DNA of 23,418 nucleotides from JAWKTT01 sp041398965 (GCA_041398965.1 JAWKTT010000053.1:1-23418); one strand, 5' to 3'. Counted from the stretch's first letter, positions 1-8,438 are shown. Notes: generated from the sequence alone by a model not told the origin. Made by a program: numbers and translations.

Positions 1-468
1 CAATATTCCCATGCAAAAAAAAATTTAAACCCGGAAAAGGGCGCACTCTCAGAGTACGTCAACGTGATGATTTATGACGCCGAGGCCGAGACCCCCGCAC
101 TCCCTCCGACTGCTCCCGCCGAAATGTCTCCCACTGAGCCTGCCAGTCTGCCGATGGTGCGAGACTTCAAACCGATCGGCCCAATGACAGGAAACAACGA
201 GGGATCACGCCGTGAGACAGGCCCGGCACTCGACATCCCGACAACTTTCACAGATGCCAACGTCGGTACCGATTCGCTTGATTTCTCCGACCCCTTGCCA
301 TTGCGGCCGGAAGCACCATCACCCGGAGATGAGCTATCCGCAGAAGCGACGTCAGCAGAGGAAATCGAGTGGGAACCTCTGGACCGCTCTGCCCGCCGTT
401 CGCTGGAACCGGTCCCCGGACCGCCAGAAGAGGTTCCATCGAGTAACCTCTTCGACGACCCTCTATAG
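1..468 (+). CDS. C-terminal part of an unknown protein, cut by the left edge
   Basis: The frame is open from base 1 through a TAG at 466-468, so about 155 codons of a larger gene are visible. A GTG at 64 could start a shorter protein, but no ribosome binding site precedes it and the frame continues upstream. The visible start (SEYVNVMMIYDAEAE) looks structured. The rest is a long acidic, proline- and serine-rich tail (PALPPTAPAEMSPTEPAS..., ending in SSNLFDDPL) that is probably disordered. The gene converges on the helicase with a spacer of about 50 bases. I do not recognise a family. The long antisense frame at 72-593 overlaps both this gene and the helicase 3' end and is treated as a shadow. 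Confidence 0.6.
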   Translation, partial: QYSHAKKNLNPEKGALSEYVNVMIYDAEAETPALPPTAPAEMSPTEPASLPMVRDFKPIGPMTGNNEGSRRETGPALDIPTTFTDANVGTDSLDFSDPLPLRPEAPSPGDELSAEATSAEEIEWEPLDRSARRSLEPVPGPPEEVPSSNLFDDPL

Positions 469-519
469 TCGTCGCTCGTAATCGCCCCACAAATCAAACG
501 TGGTACGAAACGGGGTTTG

Positions 520-2520
520 TCACTCGTCAAGGGGAGGCAGGTCAGGGTCGAGCGGCTCTGGCGGTTGATCTGCGGCTTCATTCTGCGCGTCACTGCGCAT
601 CTCGAACAGAAATCGAGACGGGACCGATTGACGGAGTTTCCCCCACTTACGACGAGCCGTCGCTCGGGTGAGTGTCAAATGATCCTGTGCCCGGGTAATC
701 CCCACATAACAGAGGCGACGTTCTTCCGATATCTCTTTCTCGGTCGCATCGACCGAACGCTTATGGGGTAAAATCCCCTCCTCCATACCGACTAAATAGA
801 CGCGCGGAAATTCCAACCCTTTAGCACTATGCAATGTCATCAGTTTCACAGCATCCTGTTGGACCTTTTCGTCCTTATCATCCTTCTCGTCACGCCCCTC
901 TAAGGTCAGTCCATTTAGGAAGTCGTGCAGATTCGGGTCGCTGGAAGAGCCAATGTATTCCGTCATCGAACTGACAAATTGATCGACCATGTCGATTCTC
1001 GCTGCTGCTTGCAGAGGCTCTTTGTATTGCTTCTCAATCTCCGATTCATAGCCAATGGTTTCGATCAGATCGCGAAGATGAACATCCATACGTGTCGGCT
1101 CTTCCTCGAACCGACGGCGGTACGACACGAGCAACGATTGAAACGACCGCACCGCTTCAGCAGCCTTCTTGGTGACTCCCCCAGCCTGTTCGACGATGGA
1201 GGCTGCCTTCCAGAATGACATTCCCTCTCTTACGGCATGGGTCAAAATCCGCTCCGCGGTCTGATCGCTGATCCCCCGAGCGGGAGTGTTCAGGATGCGC
1301 AACAGGGAGACTTCATCGTTCGCTCGATCCAGACACTTCAGATAGCTTAACAGATCGCGAATTTCCTTCCGGTCGAAAAAGGACTGACTCCCAAGGAGTA
1401 CATAGGGGACCTGAGCGCGGCGCAACTCAGTTTCAAAAACCCGAGGTTGTTCATTCGTCCGAAAAAGTATGGCGAAGTCTTTATAGGGGACCTTCTTGAT
1501 CTGCGAGAGAAACTTAATCTCCCGCACGACCATTTCCGCCTCTAACTGTTCGTCCGGATGCTCCATGAATCGGACTTCAGAAGTGGCCGGTTTATTAGCA
1601 CGCAGAACCTTCCTGTGCCGGTCCCTGTTATGGTGTACTAACTGATTGGCTAATTCCAGAATGCGATCGGTACAGCGATAGTTCTCTTCCAGTCTGATGA
1701 CCTTGGCACCGGGAAAGATCTGTCCGAATCCCAGGATGTGCCGGACGTCGGCTCCACGCCAACCATAGATGGACTGGTCATCGTCCCCTACGACACAGAG
1801 GTTGCGATGCTCGCGAACGAGCGACTCGATGAGCTGAAACTGGATCCCGTTCGTATCCTGGTATTCGTCGACTTGCAGATGATCGAACCGTTGCTGATGT
1901 CGGGCGAGCACCTCGGGGAATTCGGTGAAGAGGCGGTCGGTGAGAAGGAGCAAGTCGTCGAAATCGACGGAGCCGCTGCTGCGGAGTTTCTCCTGATAAC
2001 GACGATACGCCATCGCGGCAAGAAACTGTTGATCGTCTTCGCAAGCATCCGTTGCCCGGCTCGGGGGGATGCCGCGAGACTTCCACCCGCTGAGAATGTA
2101 GAGTAAGTCCCCCGGTTTCAGCGATTTTTCGGTGACGCGAATGTCTCTCAGCACGTTCCGAGCGATGGACTCCTGGTCTCCCCGATCGAGAATGGTGAAC
2201 TTCTCGGGGTAGCCCAGATGAGTGATCTCCTCTCGGAGAACGCGGACGCAATAAGCATGAAACGTGGATATGATCGGGCGTTTGCGGAGTTTTCCTCCGA
2301 GCAAGGACCGGGTCCGCTCGAGCATTTCCTTCGCCGCCTTGTTGGTGAAGGTGACGGAGAGAATCCGGTCGGGTTCAATCCCCTGGCGGATCAGTTCGGC
2401 CATGCGGTAGGTGATGACTCGCGTCTTCCCGGTCCCTGCTCCCGCCAAGACAAGGAGCGGCCCAGACAGTGTCGTCACTGCTTCGCGTTGAGCCGCGTTC
2501 AGAGTCTTCAAATGCTCCAT
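520..2520 (-). CDS. UvrD/PcrA/Rep-type SF1A DNA helicase
   Basis: This is an ATP-dependent 3'-5' DNA helicase acting in repair, replication restart or removal of proteins from DNA. Visible motifs, in order: the Q motif LNAAQREAV (about residues 7-15), Walker A GAGTGKT (27-33), motif II DEYQD (217-221), motif III GDDDQSIYGWRGA (from about 245), motif IV ENYRC, motif V LMTLHSAKGLEF, and motif VI EERRLCYVGITRA. The length from the chosen start is 666 residues, close to Rep and shorter than UvrD or PcrA, and no Tudor-like C-terminal domain is evident. The tail is acidic (PPEPLDPDLPPLDE). The ATG at 2520 is chosen over one 14 codons upstream because AAGGTGG sits just before it and the protein then begins at the family's usual position. 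UvrD, PcrA and Rep cannot be told apart here. Confidence 0.95.
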   Translation of the reverse strand: MEHLKTLNAAQREAVTTLSGPLLVLAGAGTGKTRVITYRMAELIRQGIEPDRILSVTFTNKAAKEMLERTRSLLGGKLRKRPIISTFHAYCVRVLREEITHLGYPEKFTILDRGDQESIARNVLRDIRVTEKSLKPGDLLYILSGWKSRGIPPSRATDACEDDQQFLAAMAYRRYQEKLRSSGSVDFDDLLLLTDRLFTEFPEVLARHQQRFDHLQVDEYQDTNGIQFQLIESLVREHRNLCVVGDDDQSIYGWRGADVRHILGFGQIFPGAKVIRLEENYRCTDRILELANQLVHHNRDRHRKVLRANKPATSEVRFMEHPDEQLEAEMVVREIKFLSQIKKVPYKDFAILFRTNEQPRVFETELRRAQVPYVLLGSQSFFDRKEIRDLLSYLKCLDRANDEVSLLRILNTPARGISDQTAERILTHAVREGMSFWKAASIVEQAGGVTKKAAEAVRSFQSLLVSYRRRFEEEPTRMDVHLRDLIETIGYESEIEKQYKEPLQAAARIDMVDQFVSSMTEYIGSSSDPNLHDFLNGLTLEGRDEKDDKDEKVQQDAVKLMTLHSAKGLEFPRVYLVGMEEGILPHKRSVDATEKEISEERRLCYVGITRAQDHLTLTRATARRKWGKLRQSVPSRFLFEMRSDAQNEAADQPPEPLDPDLPPLDE

Positions 2521-2660
2521 TCCACCTTTTCCGCCGAAGACACACTGAGGAGATCGACCCAAAGGAGCCGAAGGGCGGGAAGTATCGGAGAGCGGTCGCC
2601 CCTCCGCAAGCCCCGGTCAGGAATTTCGGAAAGTCCCAATATTCGCAGACTTTCTCGACA

Positions 2661-2701
2661 CTTCACACGCTCACTGGTGTTTCATCAGTGAGCGTGTGAA
2701 G
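2661..2701. repeat. Perfect 16-bp inverted repeat between divergent genes
   Basis: Arms CTTCACACGCTCACTG (2661-2676) and its exact complement (2686-2701) flank a 9-base loop, GTGTTTCAT. Neither side has a run of T, so an intrinsic terminator is unlikely. It lies in the 260-base space between the divergent helicase gene and the secreted thioredoxin-like gene, about 75 bases before the latter's start. It could be a 5'-UTR hairpin, a dimeric-regulator operator or a cruciform. The sequence does not decide between these. Confidence 0.85.
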
Positions 2702-2777
2702 ATATCTCTCGCGGCTGATGTCGTTTTTGGTCCACAGAAATATCGCAAGTTGTCCCGGTTCGAAACCAAAGGAGTTC

Positions 2778-3335
2778 ATGATGCGTCTGTTTTTGACTGC
2801 GTTGATGATTTGTGTCTGTGGGAGCCTGCCGACTGTTCGGGCCGACGTCGAGTCGGGTCCCGCTGCGGGGTCGACGGTGAAGGAACTCAAGGTCTACGCA
2901 GTCACTGGAGAGGCTGCGGGGAAAGAGATCAATGCGACGGAAGCTCGGGGGGAGAAGCCGACGCTGTTTCTGTTCATTCCGGCTGACAAGTGGGGTCGCC
3001 CGACGGCTCGGTTGATGCGGGAGTTGGACGGAAAGGTCAAAGAGACAGCCGAAGGAGGGGCGGTTGTCGCCGTCTGGTTGACGAGCGATGTCGACGCAAC
3101 CAAGGAGTACCTCCCGAAGGCACAACAGTCACTCAAGCTCGAGAACACCGCTTTGACCGTCGACGCCACAAACCCGACAGGCCCTGGAGACTGGGGGATC
3201 AACACCGATGCGGACGTGACGGTCGTGGTCACTCTGGGGGGAAAGGTGACGAAATCGTTTGGCTACAGCTCCCCCAACGAGACACTCGCCAAGGAAGTCC
3301 TGGCGACGTTGAAGGGAGAAGAGAAGAAGGAGTGA
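2778..3335 (+). CDS. Secreted thioredoxin-like protein without CXXC
   Basis: The product is 185 residues, starting at ATG ATG (2778/2781) directly behind AAAGGAG, which decides the start over an upstream in-frame codon at 2718. The N-terminus (MMRLFLTALMICVCGSLPTVRADV) is a Sec signal peptide, probably cleaved after VRA. The mature part alternates beta and alpha segments: EKPTLFLFIPADKWGRPTARLM, a helix, GGAVVAVWLTSD, then LTVDATNPTGPGDWGINTDADVTVVVTLGGKVTKSFGY and a C-terminal helix. This order resembles the redoxin/TlpA fold, with the TxGPGDWGIN stretch where the cis-Pro loop would be. No cysteine remains in the mature domain, so disulfide chemistry is excluded and a structural or binding role is more likely. 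The fold assignment is inference. Confidence 0.85.
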   Translation: MMRLFLTALMICVCGSLPTVRADVESGPAAGSTVKELKVYAVTGEAAGKEINATEARGEKPTLFLFIPADKWGRPTARLMRELDGKVKETAEGGAVVAVWLTSDVDATKEYLPKAQQSLKLENTALTVDATNPTGPGDWGINTDADVTVVVTLGGKVTKSFGYSSPNETLAKEVLATLKGEEKKE

Positions 3336-3373
3336 GGATTCAGGATTCAGAGAGTAGAGACACACACACAAAG

Positions 3374-3394
3374 CCCCCCGACTGCGTCGGGGGG
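3374..3394. terminator. GC-rich hairpin between convergent genes, probable bidirectional terminator
   Basis: CCCCCCGAC (3374-3382) and GTCGGGGGG (3386-3394) form a perfect 9-bp stem with a TGC loop. It lies between the 3' ends of the thioredoxin-like gene (+) and the first TatA gene (-). Read on the minus strand, the stem is followed by a T/G-rich stretch (CTTTGTGTGTGTGTC). On the plus strand no T run follows, so termination is likelier for the minus strand. Confidence 0.6.
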
Positions 3395-3430
3395 GACCCC
3401 ATACCAAAGAATCTCTACCAAAGCAGTGAA

Positions 3431-3739
3431 CTACACTTCGCTCTCTGTTTCAGAAGCCTTGACAGGCTCTGATGTCGGGGGTTCAAAGCGTGGGGCGGTC
3501 CACTGTTCTTCGTCGTCATCGCGTGGTTGCGGACGTTTTGCTGACTGTGCTTGTGATTTCGGGCGAGGAGTCGAGTTGACGGAGGCATTCACTTCGTCGG
3601 TGATCCCGCCAATCCCTTTCTTGAACTCGACGATCGACTTCCCCAATCCGCGGGCAACTTCGGGCAATCGCTTCCCGAAGACCAACAGGGCCACGGTCGC
3701 GAACATCAACATCTGCATCGGGCCAAAACTACCTAACAT
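3431..3739 (-). CDS. tatA: TatA/TatE-type twin-arginine translocase subunit, longer copy
   Basis: This is a membrane subunit of the Tat pathway, which exports folded proteins with twin-arginine signal peptides. The product is 102 residues. One N-terminal membrane helix (FGPMQMLMFATVALLVF) is followed by the family hinge and amphipathic helix FGKRLPEVARGLGKSIVEFKKGIGG, matching the FGxxxxPxxxRxxGxxxxxFKxG pattern. A polar, charged tail of about 55 residues follows. The start at 3739 is chosen because AGGAG lies about eight bases upstream and the hydrophobic helix then sits at the very N-terminus. An in-frame upstream start would add 14 residues that do not fit the family. A second TatA-like gene lies just upstream on the same strand. 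TatC is not in the window. Confidence 0.9.
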   Translation of the reverse strand: MLGSFGPMQMLMFATVALLVFGKRLPEVARGLGKSIVEFKKGIGGITDEVNASVNSTPRPKSQAQSAKRPQPRDDDEEQWTAPRFEPPTSEPVKASETESEV

Positions 3740-3895
3740 CTGCGTGTCTCCTGAAAGGTCGGACTCTGTCGTCCAGGACATTGCTGTCGACAGAGGGATT
3801 GATTTGCGTGGTGAAAACGATCTGGGGTGGGTGGACTCGGGGATCTATTGGGGACGTTGAACGTCTCGGTGACTTCGGCGAATTGGTGACATCGG

Positions 3896-4069
3896 CTAGG
3901 CGGGCTCCGATTCCGATTCGAGGGGGGTGGGTGTCTCTCGGACGGAAGATTTGAACTCTCGCACTCCTTCTCCCAGCGAACGCATCACTGAGGGAAGTCG
4001 CGAGCCAAACAGCATCAGTAGCACAAACGCAAAGAGGGCGAGCTGCCACACACCAACGGAACCGAACAT
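3896..4069 (-). CDS. tatA: TatA/TatE-type translocase subunit, short copy
   Basis: The product is 57 residues, MFGSVGVWQLALFAFVLLMLFGSRLPSV... It has one membrane helix followed by FGSRLPSVMRSLGEGVREFKSSV, the TatA hinge and amphipathic helix, and a short acidic end. The start at 4069 is preceded by AAGGAG at a spacing of about five bases. A GTG five codons earlier lies inside that ribosome-binding sequence and is rejected. The gene is 156 bases upstream of the longer TatA copy on the same strand, so they are probably co-transcribed. The two copies differ mainly in tail length (very short here, about 55 residues in the other), which suggests paralogues with different partner or oligomer preferences. 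This gene is at the short end for the family but keeps all the key residues. Confidence 0.88.
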   Translation of the reverse strand: MFGSVGVWQLALFAFVLLMLFGSRLPSVMRSLGEGVREFKSSVRETPTPLESESEPA

Positions 4070-4084
4070 TGCAAACTCCTTCAC

Positions 4085-4588
4085 CTCGCTGCCCAGAGCG
4101 AAGCACTTCAGGGGACTTCACGCGATGGGAAAACCTTCCCAAGACTGCACAAGCGTCAAAGCCTGAGGGAGATGTTCGGGGGCACAGAACGATCACCCTT
4201 GCAGCGCGCTCGGCTCGCAAGAAACCCCACACGTGGTTCCGCGACACCTCGCCTCGCGTCGGAAGATGACCACCCCGAAGCCCCGCCGAGTGGGCAGGAA
4301 TGTACGAGCGGTTCAGACAAAGAAATTCTAACACCCCACTTCCCCGTGTCAAACACCATTTCCCCACGAGTCCCCGACAAGTGGAGCATTCCTCGGATTG
4401 TGATCCTCGCCATCTTGTGATCTTTGTTGTCAGCCTCTCCCTCTCCCCCGCTGTCGGTGTTCCTATTTTGAAGGACTTTCCAGCGGGGAGACAGAATGGA
4501 AGGATCCCGGCGATCACTGGGTGCGTGGGTTAAGAATTTGGGTGATTGCTGTTCCCGATTTCAGAGCCATAACAGTGAGGCTGGTCCG
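4085..4588. other. Stretch without a supported gene
   Basis: Several frames are open here, but none has a ribosome binding site, a recognisable motif or coding-like composition. The left part is the upstream region of the short TatA gene. The right part (roughly 4450-4588) should contain the left end of the decayed IS110 element and any guide-RNA region it once had. I cannot define the element boundary because IS110 elements lack long terminal inverted repeats. Confidence 0.5.
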
Positions 4589-5785
4589 ATGATGACGTTA
4601 CGATACGTGGGGCTTGATGTCCATAAAAATTCGATTTCGGTGGCGGTTGCCGATGTGGGGGATGCGGCAGCGCAGGTTCTTGAGCGGTTGCCGTTCGATG
4701 AAGCGCGGTGTTGATTGTTGCGAACTTTGGGGCCGCTTGGTTCGTTAAGGTCTGTTGGAGGCGGGTTGTGGATATAAGGCAAAGTTCTCCCAGAAGAGGA
4801 TGGGCAATGTGGTCATTCGCCGTCGACTCAGCATGCCGCAAGGTGAGATCAACGTGAAGACGGATCGACGCGATGCCAAGAGGCTGGCCCACTTCTTGCG
4901 ATCCGGGCGACTTGGTGACCATCTGGATTCCCGATGCCGCGACGAAGCGATCCGCGACTTGGTGCGTGCGGGATGATGCTCGTCTTTGCGAACGGCGCAT
5001 CCGGCGGCAGTTACTCAAGTTTCTGTTGCGTCAGGGACGACGCTTCACCGAAGGTGTTTCGCGATGGACCAAGACGCACTGGTCGTGGATTCGTCGGCAG
5101 ACGTTTGACTTCGAAGCACAGAATCAACTGTTGGCCGACGCCATCGCCGGCAGACCAAGCCCAGTCCCGCATCCCCTCACCCGACTCAACGCCGACATCC
5201 ATGACGCACTGGCCGACTGGCGACTCGGCCCGCTGGTGCAGAACTTGCAGGCGTTCTGCGGAATTCCGGGAGTTGACGGCCGTCGGAATTGTCGCAGAGA
5301 TTGGCGACTTTGAACGATTCCCGACAGCGGCGAAGTTCATGTCGTTTGTCGGCTTGGTTCCCAGCGAAGCGTCGAGCGGTCAACACGTCGTCAGGGTGGG
5401 ATCACCAGGCGGCAACCGCCATGTGCGACGTCTGCTGATCGAAGCAGCCTGGCACTATTATCATGCCCGACCAAACGCGAGCCTCGCACTGTTACAGCAG
5501 CGCCGGGTCTGCCTCAGGAGGTCATCGACATCGCCGACAACATGCGACGACTGCGAAAACGCTCGCTGGTACGGCGAATCAAAGTCTGCCACGAAGATCG
5601 TCACCACCTTGGCCCGCGAGTTGGCGGCGGGTTCCTGTGGTCCGCCGCGATCACCACGCAGCGTCTGCATCGCGAACAGACTTCCCACCAGCGACTGCCT
5701 CAAAACGGGCGAAGCATGGTGGCTGACAAACAGCGAAAACACACGAAACGCGAACAGACACCACTCCCAACAGGAATTGTGACGA
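4589..5785 (+). pseudogene. IS110-family transposase, broken by several frameshifts
   Basis: Homology runs through at least four frame changes. 4589-4714 gives LRYVGLDVHKNSISVAVAD, the start of the RuvC-like DEDD domain, and ends in TGA. About 4755-4910 gives WEAGCGYKA and KTDRRDAKRLAHFLRSG, the next acidic sites. About 4910-5280 gives FLLRQGRRFTEG..WTKTHWSWI and ADWRLGPLVQNLQAF. About 5275-5475 gives VGIVAEIGDFERFPTAAKF, SFVGLVPSEASSGQ with the catalytic serine region, and GGNRHVRRLLIEAAWHY. About 5540-5785 holds a scrambled C-terminus (KIVTTLARELA, GFLWSA). A working enzyme would be about 400 residues in one frame, so this copy is dead. It sits outside the cassette-like block, on its left side. 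The exact ends of the element are not visible. Confidence 0.85.
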
Positions 5786-5796
5786 TGATGTTCTAA

Positions 5797-6578
5797 CTAG
5801 GATAATGTTACATCGATACGACAGCATCATTTGCCAGAGATTATTCTTTGTAGGATGATGTTGTGAGATGTCTGCGAAAAGACAACGATGACAACAACCG
5901 ACTGCCCCCAAGGAGACGACAGCGACGCCGTGGCGGGGTGAAGGACCGACGAACGGGAAGCACCCTCGATGCCCTCTTGAGCATTCCCTTCACAGGAACA
6001 CGCTCGTCCTGGAGACTGAGGTTCTCCCAGACGAAACCTTGCCTTGCGGTAACCAACCCGCGTATCTCAGAGTGCCAGTCTCCACCCACCGGCCCGCTGC
6101 CATCCCCGGGAGAAAATCATGACCTGACGCCCCCTTTCAGTCAAACAGAAAAAGCCCCCCACACTTGACCGGTCCTTCCATATCAGAGGGCCGGGGTGAG
6201 GATTCGAAGTGGCATCGATTAAGCGAATTCGCCGAATTGAAGGTCACTGTTCGCCCCCTCATCCCAACCTTCTCCCTCGTGATCGACACTCCGGCATCAG
6301 ACTACGATCTAACGACGAAGAGGGAGAAGATCATGTCGTCAACCGCTGAGTCCCCCAGCGATTGCTCGGCTCGGCCACCTGGCAATACTCAAAGGCCCTC
6401 CTGAACTGTTCAAGGAGTTTCCTATGAAAAGTTCGCCACACAAGCATCACTCAGTCAATTCACGCACCAAATTCGACGCAACTCCAATCCATACATAAGA
6501 TTGACCGCCATGACAGCAGGCAGTATTCTCAATGCAGATTGTTGAGAGATAACCAAGTTATGCAGCAACAGGACTCCC
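5797..6578. other. Stretch without a supported gene; contains a 10-bp inverted repeat
   Basis: Short open frames occur on both strands (for example 5841-6089 on the minus strand), but none has a start signal or a family motif I can name. CTTCTCCCTC (6269-6278) and GAGGGAGAAG (6320-6329) form an inverted repeat around a 41-base loop. Its neighbourhood (CCCCTCATCCCAACCTTCTC) has the look of a dispersed planctomycete intergenic sequence, but this is an impression and not a count. No attC-like hairpin was found immediately before the first gene of the following block. Confidence 0.4.
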
Positions 6579-7091
6579 ATGCCTTCATTGACCGAGACAG
6601 AGTTAACTGGCGAAATCGTTGCTGCCGCGCTGCCCAGCATCGCTGCTTTCGGCCAAGAGCACCGGGAAGAGCGATTCGTTGGACTGGCTGTCGAGACACT
6701 TTCCGAAGAACGGTACTTCCATCTCAGCGCTCTATTTGAATCCGATTGCAAAGCGGCCTCTGAAGTGCGTTCGTATACTGAAATGGGGTACCTGCTGCCG
6801 GAAGACATACCGTCAAACTGTCAGGAGTGGCCACACTTCGATTTCAACGGAGACTGTGCGGCATGGAAGACGAGGTGGGCTCCGACCCGAGACCGACTCA
6901 AAGCACTTGGAGACTCCGCCGACCATCTCGGCCCAGAAGAACGCGTTGCAAGATACGAGAGAGTCACCAACATGTTTTGGAAAGCCTCAATCGCAGCCCT
7001 GCAATTGATCGTTGAGTCCGATGAAGTTCGCGCTCTTCCGAAAGGCAGTTGCTTTGTGTCGTTCATCTATGAGCACCACGACGTGTTCTGA
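6579..7091 (+). CDS. Small cytosolic protein, possibly DUF4303-like
   Basis: The product is 170 residues, no signal peptide and no membrane segment. The start is supported by AGGA about six bases upstream. It begins with a helix (SLTETELTGEIVAAALPSIAAF) and continues with a strand-rich part (RFVGLAVETLSEERYFHLSAL). A W- and P-containing middle follows (LLPEDIPSNCQEWPHFDFNGD), then a helical region, and the protein ends with KGSCFVSFIYEHHDVF. This layout resembles DUF4303 proteins, which often occur beside SUKH-type immunity proteins, but the match is by eye and weak. It is the first rightward gene of the cassette-like block and is followed nine bases after its stop by an attC-like hairpin. 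Confidence 0.75.
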   Translation: MPSLTETELTGEIVAAALPSIAAFGQEHREERFVGLAVETLSEERYFHLSALFESDCKAASEVRSYTEMGYLLPEDIPSNCQEWPHFDFNGDCAAWKTRWAPTRDRLKALGDSADHLGPEERVARYERVTNMFWKASIAALQLIVESDEVRALPKGSCFVSFIYEHHDVF

Positions 7092-7099
7092 CGACTGCA

Positions 7100-7187
7100 T
7101 AACTCCCACATGCACCAGAACGCGGTCGGTGCGGCAATCTGTAAATCACATCAACTGGCCCGCGTCCGGTGATGTTTGAGGTTCACC
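7100..7187 (+). repeat. attC-like site 1
   Basis: TAAC (7100-7103) opens and GTTCACC (7181-7187) closes an 88-base imperfect hairpin. The left arm, AACTCCCACATGCACCAGAA then CGCGG (7101-7125), matches the complement of the right arm (7159-7183) as AAC..C..CA.ATG/CACC..A/GCGCGG, with unpaired bases on one side as in attC sites. The closing heptamer departs from GTTRRRY at one position. It follows the 3' end of the 6579-7091 gene. Confidence 0.6.
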
Positions 7188-7221
7188 CTTCAGCCACAAG
7201 TCAACACCGGAAAGGCAGACA

Positions 7222-7701
7222 ATGAATCGCACCATTACTACGAGCGTCATCGTCTTTGTGACCCTGTTGTGTTCCAATGCGTTTGCAATTGAGCAGTTAG
7301 TTCACGTATCTCCCAATGCGACGACGTTTCATGTCGAACTGCAACAAGAAGATCGCATGGTTCGTTTCACGATTGTTCATGATCCGAAGGACGTTGCACA
7401 TCCTTCAAACGAACCACTGCGTCCGACTCGCACCGCCCAGCTCAGAATCTCAGATGAAAACCGGCTAATATTGACCGCCCCAATTGCCCCACGTGTCAAC
7501 AAGGATGGAATGCTCGTTTACGAATTTCGGGTGTTGGAAGAACATGCGCGTCACGCATCGCTGACTGTTTCGGAAAATCTATCTGGCTTCGTAGGCGATG
7601 GAACCATCTACAACTACAGTAAATCCGGCACCCCCGAAATCCTACGTGAATTGATTGAAACGCAAAACAAAGCCACCGACACACCACCGTCCACCCGCTG
7701 A
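7222..7701 (+). CDS. Unknown secreted protein
   Basis: The product is 159 residues. The start at 7222 is preceded by GGAAAGG at a plausible distance. MNRTITTSVIVFVTLLCSNAFA is a clear Sec signal peptide with an A-F-A cleavage site. The mature protein of about 137 residues is predicted mostly beta: VSPNATTFHVELQQEDRMVRFTIVHDP, TAQLRISDENRLILTAPIAP, GMLVYEFRVLEEHA. It ends in a polar helix and a P/T-rich tail. No cysteines remain after cleavage and no family is recognised. attC-like hairpins lie directly before and after it, so it fits a single-gene cassette. Confidence 0.8.
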   Translation: MNRTITTSVIVFVTLLCSNAFAIEQLVHVSPNATTFHVELQQEDRMVRFTIVHDPKDVAHPSNEPLRPTRTAQLRISDENRLILTAPIAPRVNKDGMLVYEFRVLEEHARHASLTVSENLSGFVGDGTIYNYSKSGTPEILRELIETQNKATDTPPSTR

Positions 7702-7724
7702 ATGCGAGCCCAAAGACGGGCGAG

Positions 7725-7809
7725 CCATCGTATGCACGGGAACGGCGGGGGCCAGCGGAATTTGAAAACTCATCAACTCCCGCCACCCCGGTGATGGCGG
7801 TCGTTATTC
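7725..7809 (+). repeat. attC-like site 2
   Basis: The left arm ATGCACGGGAACGGCGGGGG (7732-7751) pairs imperfectly with the right arm around CTCCCGCCACCCCGGTGATG (7778-7797), and the site closes with GTTATTC (7803-7809). It is clearly related to site 3: both contain ATGCACGGGA, a central TTTGAAAA or TTTTCAAA and CATCAA. The expected left-end AAC is not present (the sequence is GAGCCATCGT), so this copy may be degenerate. Confidence 0.55.
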
Positions 7810-7826
7810 CTATGACGGGGCGAGCG

Positions 7827-8438
7827 ATGCGGAGCCTTATGTTGATGGGACTTTCGGTAGCAGTTACGATCGGATGCGGCAAAGCAACTCCCTCGGTCAC
7901 GTCCGATCGACCGACGGCATCAGGTGCGTCCGTAATCAAATCAGCAAAGGAAACAGACATGTCATTTGACGCGATGAAGGCCGCCGCAGAGAACGGCGAT
8001 CCCCGAGCACAGTCCGCCCTTGGCTACGCATACGATGTGGGTCAAGGCGTCACCCAAGACCTTAGAACCGCCGCACACTGGTATCGGAAAGCTGCAGAAC
8101 AAGGTTATGCGAATGCTCAATTCAATCTTGCGGAAATGATTCGTGATGGTGCTGGTGTCCCCCAGTCAAACGAAGACGCTCTGGAATGGTACACTAAGGC
8201 TGGAATGCAAGGGCACTCCAAGGCTCAATACAACATCGCAATGATGCACGTGAAAGGTGAAGGCGTGCCAGCCAATAACGTTACCGCGTACGCGTGGCTC
8301 GTACTCTCTGCGACAGGCGATGCCGAAGGTGCGGACCAAGCACGCGACATTGTCGGCAAGGGGATCGGCGACAAGATCACAGAAGGAAATGCTCTTGCCG
8401 CTACACTTCAAGCTGAAATTCGCAAGAATTCGGAATAA
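7827..8438 (+). CDS. Sel1-repeat lipoprotein
   Basis: The product is 203 residues. MRSLMLMGLSVAVTIGC is a lipoprotein signal with TIGC as the likely lipobox, followed by a serine/threonine-rich linker. From about residue 50 there are three to four Sel1-like repeats with the usual A..G...AQ..LG..Y..G.GV..D...A..WY.KAA pattern: NGDPRAQSALGYAYDVGQGV, QGYANAQFNLAEMIRDGAGV and QGHSKAQYNIAMMHVKGEGV. Sel1 solenoids mediate protein contacts. A nearby ATG at 7812 is an alternative start but gives a worse signal peptide. Its TAA stop overlaps the first bases of attC-like site 3, as is common for cassette genes. Its partner is unknown. Confidence 0.88.
   Translation: MRSLMLMGLSVAVTIGCGKATPSVTSDRPTASGASVIKSAKETDMSFDAMKAAAENGDPRAQSALGYAYDVGQGVTQDLRTAAHWYRKAAEQGYANAQFNLAEMIRDGAGVPQSNEDALEWYTKAGMQGHSKAQYNIAMMHVKGEGVPANNVTAYAWLVLSATGDAEGADQARDIVGKGIGDKITEGNALAATLQAEIRKNSE

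Noticed and set aside
72..593. 173-codon open frame on the minus strand
   Set aside because: It overlaps the partial plus-strand gene and the helicase 3' end, is arginine/serine-rich without a motif, and has no ribosome binding site. It is a shadow frame.
3729..4517. 262-codon open frame on the minus strand across the TatA region
   Set aside because: It overlaps the well-supported short TatA gene in another frame, has no recognisable domain and is arginine- and proline-rich in a way typical of GC-rich non-coding frames.
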